Position numbers and translations under genes: made by a program. Shown here piece by piece: positions 56,561-64,000 of a DNA stretch of 64,000 nt; position 1 is the first letter of the stretch; each line of letters opens with the position of its first letter. Source of the stretch: Blastobasis lacticolella (taxonomy: Eukaryota; Arthropoda; Insecta; Lepidoptera; Blastobasidae); contig LR990058.1 of the NCBI GenBank assembly GCA_905147135.1, forward strand, positions 16,529,349-16,593,348, given 5' to 3'. The notes beneath the pieces were generated by a model. It saw only the letters and a list, made by a program, of their open reading frames with translations. It was not told where the DNA came from and did no database searches.

Positions 56561-57186
56561 CAGTGCCCAAGTATTCTAAAGCCTTTTTGTTCTAAAGTCG
56601 TTTTGTCTATCAGACTGGCTGTTACCGTTCATTTTTCTCAAAAACTATTTTAAATATCCCCATATTCGTAGGCTTTTGTAGGTTTACCTTCTAGCTAATC
56701 AATATCAACAATTTCGTTAGTCTTTATCATTGTATTCTTAGAAATCTCTCCGGCATCTGCGTCATTGGCGCTGATATCTTTATCCAGTGGTAAATCATTC
56801 TGATTATTATTAGGGTAATAACAAAAAAGTCTTGCTTGTGTTTTGAATTTTATAAAAACTTACAAAGTGGATGGAATCATTTGAAGTTAAACATCATCAT
56901 TATCATCTTGGCGTTATGTGTCCCGGTTACAGCCTAGGGTCCGCCTTCCTGCTACTTCTGGTCTACTTTGCTCGGTCAATCAATAAATCATTTAATAATT
57001 ATTTCTTAAATTATTTATTCATTTTATGCAAGCCGGGATTTGAACCCAAGTCCTGCAACGGTTAATAAAGCTCTGATATTAGCGTTCCTTTCCAATTTGA
57101 GCTTGTATAGCGCTTATAAATAACAGGTAGGTGTGTTTGGAGATGTTGAATAAAAATCTGGTAAGTATTTTTTAAAAACTGGATGA
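56561..57186. other. Repeat scraps; no gene recognised
   Basis: 56890-57060 carries a minus-strand family A end (CATCTTGGCGTTATGTGTCC) and a tRNA-like CCGGGATTTGAACCC. The remainder is unassigned, up to the probable distal end of the SoxC transcript. Confidence 0.45.
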
Positions 57187-60100
57187 TTTATTTTACCATA
57201 TAATAATATATATTCATTATTGAAACAAAGTACGATACAAAATTTACACGAATACCTTAAATCCATAACTACGGTATTGTTATTTCATATCTAACAGTTT
57301 AACCGCTACGTACATCATATGTAGTTATAGTAGATATCTTAAAAATACGCGATAATAATTTTATACAACGGACGAGGTTGAAAGTAATGTTGGTGAAACA
57401 TTCAATCCGTCCCTTGGCGAACAATAATCGACAGATAATGTCCCCTGTGAACATAGCAACAAAGGCGAGTTTACCGTAACACCCGGTCAACGAGCTTACA
57501 CCAAATCGAAACATGGACAATGAGAACAACGCATATGTGCTATAGTTCAAAAGGGACCCCTAAATCTATCTGGACAAAAGATTTTTACAAAATAATACCC
57601 AACATTGGGCGACAATCTTTGATTCGAATGCTCATTGCTCAAATCAAAAGTGGTCATCTAATATATACAACACTTTAGAGCCAATTATTACAAAACAAAC
57701 AAAAAAAAGCTCCGAAAACACAAAAATGTTTCCTTTATTTGGTAGCCAATTTGACATGACTGCATCTATAGTGCTACTTAAGAGATCCATCGGTAACGGT
57801 GTCTAAAAACTTGATTACTTTTTTGGTATAAATTGAAATAAAAAAAAAACTAGTAAAAAAATCAGGTATCAATTATTACAAGGCCACGGTTAAAGATACA
57901 CCGACAAGTTACGTTTAAGAGATGCGAGTAAAATTACGACAAAGTATAAAAAGCAACACAACGTGTGCCATCAAGACTAGATAGATTCGGAACACTGCTT
58001 TAGCCAGTCACCTCCCGACAAGGTATCTTACAATACGAGTGGCCTTAAAGAAAATTCTATTAACATTATTTACAAAACTCCAATGGCGAATGAAATGGGA
58101 CGATCATAAAGAAAGCTATCGCACGAGAATATAAATCAGTCCAACGTTTGTGTTAAAGCCACATCTATCAGCTTCGAGAGTAGGTTAAGTTTGGCATTTT
58201 GCGTCACCTTGACGGATTCTATATACTTAAAAACGATACGTAAGCGCACACAAATTTCAAAGTATACATTTGCGCACTATACCCTAACTACGATCGGTTA
58301 ACATTAATGGACCATCCTTAAAAATGACGACTCCTACTGAGCCAATGTAACCAACACGTTATTTACAGCAAAAGTAACTGGAACAACATCAAGGTTCAAA
58401 CATCAACAATGAGCGGCGATATATACTGGGGGACTGCTAAACTACTACGCTCAGAACTCACGTGAAAGACTGCAAGAACCCCTAAACTGTAACTTGTAAA
58501 ATTGAGCATAAACTGTGTTTCTGTGAGGTTATAATGTATGAAGTGTGCAGACGAACGCATGTATCTCAACCATTCCTGTCAATATTTAAATACACATGGA
58601 ACGTAATTTTAAACTTATCACACCTATTTACTGAAAATCCTTTACTTAATTTTACATTAATAACTATTCATTTATTGTTACTTCCTATGTTAGTTCCTTG
58701 ATTCTGTTTGTGCGAAGTTTCATATTTTGTTTTATCGTTAATAATTACTCGTTACATTATCATCATTATAGCAATAATAATAGTTCGTGATACAGCTACA
58801 TCAACAACGGATCGGAACAATCGGATAATTATTTTTATCGTTAATATTATTAATTATTTTATACGCGAACACTACAGATTGATGTTGACATATAATATTA
58901 TTAGAGGATACTTATTATTGTGTATTTTAATAACTTATTACTTTTATGATTCATCTTATAGACACCAATTATATACCGTTAATATTAGAAGAGTGCGCCG
59001 GAAGAAAGAATATGTAATAAAGAGAAACAGTTCTAAATTTCGTTGTGTCATGTTACCGGGGCGAGGGAGGCAACTAATACCTTACGATAGAAATCACTTA
59101 CCAATTAAATCAACAATTGCGATAGATACATATTATACACAGAGACTACAATTACTATCAAAAATTTTCACAAACAACATAACGAGAATATTTTCAACTT
59201 TTTATCCCTCAGTTCTGTGAATCGATCACTAACATTTTTTTCCTCAATTGAAATTGCTTTACAACACTAGTTTTACGAATATAATATTAAATAACTTCTT
59301 TGCGTGTTGAGAATTCCCTCTTGTCGTTTATTGTTCAGACAATCGCTTCACCTGTTTAATAAAAGTTCCAGAAATCATCTACCCGAATGAAAGAGTCCTC
59401 AAGCTTAGTTTAATGCAATCTTAATAGAAGTACACAACAATATCTTTGCCTTTGTATATATATTTTAATATATAAGTACTTTATTACATACATAACCTAC
59501 AACAACTATTTGCGTCAAGTCTGATAATCCATTTCTCAAGACGCTTATTATATACCCTCTAATTTTTTCTCACAGTATCGCTTTATTTTGACTTTTCTTT
59601 ATATAAACAATTTCAATTAATATTTACATAGCGTTAATTTTAAAGATACCTCAGTAAACGTCACATACAGATGCTAAGCTGCGAAGAAGGAAAGGCATGA
59701 GATGAATGCATGACGTAGTTCTGAGAAAGGACTGGTCGATACAAGGCGAAGTCCTTAAAGACAATATCGAACGACCAATGGTATATCTATCTAATTTTTT
59801 TTAACAGAACACCAAAAACCCTGACGTTTCCACATATTATTGAAACTCACGTGAAGCGCTAAAAGATACATTAAATTCGATGTTGTTCACACAAATATTA
59901 AAAGGGGTCTTATACAATACAGAATTTACGAACAAAAATTGTACTGGTTACAGAAAATGGAGGTGTATTTTAAGTACATTTTATTTCAAGTGCTACTTGA
60001 ATTCGAACGTGTTTCTCAGTACAATTTTCATTGGTAAATTTGCGAATTAAAGACTACATTTTGAGCTTGATACAAATTCTTTTTCATATTGCTTTAAATC

Positions 60101-62512
60101 GTTGACTTGAGGTCTGCATCGTCCAACAAAACATCAGAATCCTAATGTGATAAACATATGATCTGTGGAAAACTAAATCGCTACTGGTAAAAATACGGTC
60201 TCCAAAATGCACACAAATTCTACGTATTTATTGTCAATTCTTGGAACGAGATAATGCACAAATTAAATTTTTCTGTCATTTCTGAGGACTAAATCAAAAC
60301 TTTTGCAGTTGTGCGTATTAAAAATGAAATGAAATCATAAAAATGCAGAACTGGCATCGCAGAAATCTTAAATTTACCACATGTTTTTACAATTTTCAAC
60401 AGCATCTAAAAACACTACGCGCTTAAAAGTATTTCTTGAGCATCACTAAAAATGTACACTATATGAATGTTCCAAGTAGTTAGTACTTTGTTAGGCACAA
60501 ATTTATTTTTTTCATACATAATATTTTCCTCAATATAGTATAATATATACTTCCCTACAACACACAAGATTGAAATACAGAACTGCCTTAATTTAATGTA
60601 AAGATAACATGTATTATGTTTTTTCAATAAATGGTTTCCATAGACACTTACTAAGTAATACATGAACTCGTTTTTTTACATATATATTTATAAGAATATA
60701 ATTATATAGGTAAAGCATTTTCTTTCTTATCAAATAGAGCACAACGGATCCCTTGTTACTTAGTAGGGACACAAATATCTACAAATATTGATTCACATTT
60801 TGAAACAGTTTTCATTAATGTTAGAAGGGTTTATCTACCTTAAAGTGACTGAGGTAACATTCGTAAGTTGAAATTACCTCGTAACTGACACAGTTTGCAG
60901 TGAATTGACTGAATTTCTCGTCGATTTCTATTAGATACACCTTGATTAGCGACCACCACATTGGAATTGGAGTCTTCCTTTTTCTAATCTATGGACTATA
61001 ATGAAGACAAAATTTGAAATTCCAAAGTGGATCAATCTTATCATTTCGATGGTAGAATTGAATGAAGTCACCAATTCCACTGTGGCGCAAAATATCAAAA
61101 ATATGTACGTATTAATTTTCCCCCATACAAGGTAAGTATGCCAGTTTTCTTTAAATTAACAAGTTAGAGAAGCTAGCGTTGCTAAAACTAATCTATGCGA
61201 TATCAGTCTCCACTAGAATCTTATAATTTAGAAAATCCATAAAGTAAGTTAAATCACAGAGTCAGAAATAGCAACACATTTGAGTGAAACCGAAGTTTAG
61301 ACCATCCGAATACTTTGCCCCACCGTCCCTCGATACAAACTTCCCCTTTATTGATATGTATCTTTCTATAGACGTCTTATTTTGTGTTCCGTAAAAGAGA
61401 ATCAAGCAAAAGATTGAAACGATAGTATGAGAAGTTAAGAGTGTCCCTTCGCATCGATCCTAAGGTGCCATCAATATAATACAGTTAATATTTTCATACC
61501 TTACTTTCCGAACGCATTAACTTTACCTTAAACATTCTAACGTACAACATACCAAGACATTTCGCCTCGAACAACTAACACCAATCTCTTCACAACGCCC
61601 TGCCAAGAAACTAAGCAAAGTTAAATGAAGCCACGCACGCACACCTCAATACTGTAATGGACATCAATGTGCGTGCGAAGCTCCCTCCAACGGGCTCTAA
61701 GGGCAGGGACTCCTAGCCAAGACGAACCTTAATCAATACTTCCGCAAATCCGAAATCCTTCCAATGACATCCCGATTAGCTTCCAATAGTAAACTTATAA
61801 ATCACAAACTATCATCTACGTGCATCAAAGAATATTGTGGACTTACGTACAGTAATAAGAACGCAAGACAAATTGACTATAACCTAGTCTTATTTTTCTA
61901 TTACTTGAATGATACATATTTCATCTAACGCGTCCGAACGTTACGTGAAACGTTCGCGCCTAAAGTAAAAATAATTATGTTAATAAAGTAAAGTGGGAGT
62001 TGCTTGCTACTTTAGAATGCACTAGAAGCCAAGTCGAGTAATGTACACGTTGAGAAGACGGAGGAGGCGCGCAGCGAGCGCGGTCAGCGGACATGCCGAG
62101 ATGCGTCTGAGACGTGCCGTTTGGAAATACCGCTTTAACATTTAAGTGACGAAACAAACGAAACGAAAGCAACGTGATATAAAACGAGAACCAACTCACA
62201 GCCTATGTTATAAACCCGATGCACTTCCCACGAGTACCGTCGAGGCGTCCGGGAGCGGACACGAGAACCTAACGATAAGGAAATCATAGAACTGAACGAT
62301 AACGCGACCACTGGCGGTCGGTTTGACATTAAACTTAAATTTTCTCCTTCGCTCCTTATTAAATAACTTTGTACATTAAATCCAAAAGTTGACACGTCAT
62401 TTTGGATGTAGGCACTCTCTAGGCGGGGCGGCGAGCGGGGCGGCGGCGCCGCTGGCGCGGGGCGCGGGGCGCGTGAGATCAGTGCGGCGCCTGCGGTCCC
62501 GGCCGCGCCACT
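57187..62512 (-). other. Probable long 3' UTR of the SoxC gene
   Basis: This stretch directly follows the stop codon. The first 90 bases are very GC-rich; the rest is AT-rich. None of the SINE, LINE or MITE families that recur every few hundred bases elsewhere appears. A minus-strand AATAAA lies at 57187-57192, close to where recognisable repeats begin, and is a reasonable distal cleavage signal. Other minus-strand AATAAA motifs (for example near 58667, 59326, 60227 and 61345) could give shorter forms. The UTR call is inference from position, repeat absence and signals; there is no transcript evidence. Confidence 0.55.
57662..60783 (-). promoter_or_regulatory. Five Pumilio-type TGTANATA motifs
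   Basis: Minus-strand TGTANATA occurs at 57662-57669 (TGTATATA), 58067-58074, 58360-58367 and 59621-59628 (TGTAAATA), and 60776-60783 (TGTAGATA). The opposite strand of the same region gave me one (59453-59460). These match the core recognised by PUF-family RNA-binding proteins; binding itself is inferred. Confidence 0.45.
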
Positions 62513-63235
62513 CTAAGACGTGAGGTAGGTGAACGTGTGGTCCACCCAGTCGCTCTCCACGCCGATCTCGCTTAGCATGTCCGACACGTCCGGCGTGCAG
62601 GAGAACTCGAAGTGCGAGCCGGAGGAGGAGGAGGCGGTCTCGAAGGACTCCATGTCCGTGGTGAGCGCCTCCAGGTCGCAGTCGGCCGGGAGCTGGAGAA
62701 GGTCTGTGATTAAGAGGTCGTTGAGGTCCGACTGGTCGCGACGGTCCTCGTAGAAGCAGGCGGACTCGGGGGAGTCTGGGGCGCCGGCGGGGGAGGCGGG
62801 CAGGGCGGGCGGGGCCCGCGACTCCGCTGCCAGGCAGGGCGCGGCGGGCGCGGCTGGCGCGGCCAGCGCGGCGGGCTCGGACGGTCGCGAGCGCCGCCGC
62901 TGCGCCCCGCGGTTGTTGTTGCTGTCGGCGCGCTGTTTGCGCTTCTGCTTGGTTATCGCGCCAGCTCGCGGCGCGGGCTTGGCCGTCTTTTTCCGCGGCC
63001 GGTACTTGTAGTCCGGGTACTCTCGCATGTGCATCTGCCGCAGCCGCTCCGCCTCGTCTATGAACGGCTGTCGCTCCTCATCATTCAGGGTCTTCCACCG
63101 GCGGCCGAGGTTCTTCGAGATCTCAGCATTGTGCATGTCTGGCGTCTGCTCGCAAATTTTCCTGCGCTCGATCTGCGACCACACCATGAACGCGTTCATC
63201 GGCCGCTTTATGTGGTTCGGGTTGTTCTTCTTGGT
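62513..63235 (-). CDS. SoxC-class HMG-box transcription factor, last coding exon (partial)
   Basis: Encodes the C-terminal 240 residues of a Sox transcription factor, a nuclear sequence-specific DNA-binding and DNA-bending protein. The HMG box spans exon residues 7-83, opens with [18 protein letters not shown] and closes with [11 protein letters not shown]. Basic clusters follow at 96-102 and 113-117 (probable nuclear localisation), then an Ala/Pro-rich linker (about 118-158) and an acidic, hydrophobic tail. The last 35 residues contain [13 protein letters not shown] and DHTFTY, resembling the C-terminal activation domain of SOX4/11/12, which ends near VFTY. This assigns it to SoxC (Drosophila Sox14 group). 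The exon start is set by a pyrimidine tract and CAG at 63236-63255; upstream in frame there is a TAA and no ATG, so translation must begin in another exon. GC-rich, unlike its surroundings. Class assignment is firm; the exact orthologue name is inference. Confidence 0.93.
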   Translation of the reverse strand, partial: TKKNNPNHIKRPMNAFMVWSQIERRKICEQTPDMHNAEISKNLGRRWKTLNDEERQPFIDEAERLRQMHMREYPDYKYRPRKKTAKPAPRAGAITKQKRKQRADSNNNRGAQRRRSRPSEPAALAAPAAPAAPCLAAESRAPPALPASPAGAPDSPESACFYEDRRDQSDLNDLLITDLLQLPADCDLEALTTDMESFETASSSSGSHFEFSCTPDVSDMLSEIGVESDWVDHTFTYLTS

Positions 63236-63255
63236 CTGCGGACAAAGGAAAAGAC
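63236..63255 (-). promoter_or_regulatory. 3' splice site of the SoxC last exon
   Basis: Read on the minus strand this is a pyrimidine-rich tract ending in CCGCAG, directly before the first exon codon ACC (Thr). It explains why the open frame has no initiator ATG before the HMG box. Confidence 0.8.
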
Positions 63256-64000
63256 GATCAGTGGAAGTCACGACTCCAACAAATTACTGGGCCCGCTCGG
63301 TGGCTTCGCGCTTCTAAAGAATATTTATGTGCGAGCCAGAAAATCAGTGTTATCTGTTTAATTGTGGAGAGCGCGATTATTATTTCAGGCATGTCCGATT
63401 CGCCGCGAGCTGCGGCAAAGCGGTGGTTCCATTGAATTAGTATGCATAGCATTGCACTATTAAGCCCGCGTCCTTACTATTAATGACGTTGTTATCAAAG
63501 GAATTATTATTATTATCGTTACGAATAAGTCGAATTGTAATTTATGCCGGTGCTCGTGCAGTGGAAAATTTTATGTCTGTTGCAATAGTGTGTTGAGTAT
63601 TGCCGGCGATAATTTGATCGTGTTCATTCGGTTTGTGTTACGCGTGACTCGTGACCTAATTTCGATTCTATTAACAGATGTGGTGGAGGAGCGCAGCGGC
63701 GCCGCAGCAGCGCTTCCGCGTCGCGCCGCTGACGCGAGGATGGTTAAGGACGCAGGAAGTCATTATCAAACCATGTAGGAAGCATGCGACGCGACGCATC
63801 TACGCAAGGATATCGGATATCTCGTATTTTTCCCCGATATCAAACGAAAACTAAGGACATAAGGACTCGATAAGAGCACGTAGCCGTAGAAATGGAAAGC
63901 ATATTTTCGGGGTCTGGCGACGGGGAACTTTACGGCCCACTATCTCTGGAGGCGCTTTACGCGGAAACATAAAAACAACACCACACAGTAAGAACATAAG
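63256..64000 (-). other. Presumed SoxC intron / upstream region
   Basis: I recognise no family repeat and no convincing exon here. A CpG-rich patch at about 63676-63745 stands out from AT-rich flanks and could be regulatory or part of an upstream exon. I could not place a splice donor with confidence. Confidence 0.5.

Noticed and set aside
62529..62753. Plus-strand frames opposite the SoxC exon (also 63027-63361)
   Set aside because: Antisense shadows of the GC-rich SoxC coding exon.
62513..63271. SoxC start at 63271
   Set aside because: The codon there is GTG, lies within the polypyrimidine/intron region and follows an in-frame TAA; the splice acceptor explains the exon better.

Overview
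The window reads as nuclear DNA of a lepidopteran insect (moth or butterfly). It is AT-rich and almost entirely intergenic, packed with short decayed retroelement and MITE copies. These include tRNA-headed SINEs with (GAT)n tails and non-LTR retrotransposon 3' ends with (GAT)n, (AATA)n or (GTAT)n tails. Order-level placement rests on recognising these repeat types; the species cannot be told from sequence alone.

The only convincing host gene lies at the right edge on the minus strand. The last coding exon of a SoxC-class HMG-box transcription factor (group of Drosophila Sox14 and vertebrate SOX4/11/12) runs from 63235 down to the stop at 62513. It starts at a clear 3' splice site (pyrimidine tract plus CAG) and has no usable ATG, so the 5' exon or exons lie inside or beyond 63236-64000. 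To its left, about 5.3 kb (57187-62512) holds none of the repeat families that crowd the rest of the window. This is best read as a long 3' UTR and contains five Pumilio-type TGTANATA motifs in the sense (minus) orientation.

Positions 1-57186 are a repeat mosaic. I grouped the repeats by comparing copies within the window. Family A: tRNA-derived SINE, about 370 bp, (GAT)n tail, at least 15 copies or pieces. Family B: about 345-bp poly(A)-tailed retroposon, with relatives B' and B''. Family C: retroelement 3' end with an AATAAATA-like tail. Family E: second tRNA-derived SINE. Family F: element ending in (GAT)n. Families D, G, H, J, K: shared pieces of unknown class. Also present: a LINE C-terminus with (GAT)n tail (three copies), five other broken LINE coding pieces, and MITE-like inverted-repeat elements at 16132-16549, 19697-20110 (again at 39026-40466, split by a LINE), 26353-26433, 47183-47686 and 49796-50052.

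Structural points of interest are two retroelement fragments flanked by unusually long direct duplications (about 85 bp and about 387 bp), several nested insertions with readable target duplications, a perfect 28-bp-arm palindrome, and a tandem pair of stem-loops. I found no functional rRNA or tRNA gene, CRISPR array, operon or viral gene, and no clearly new multi-gene system.
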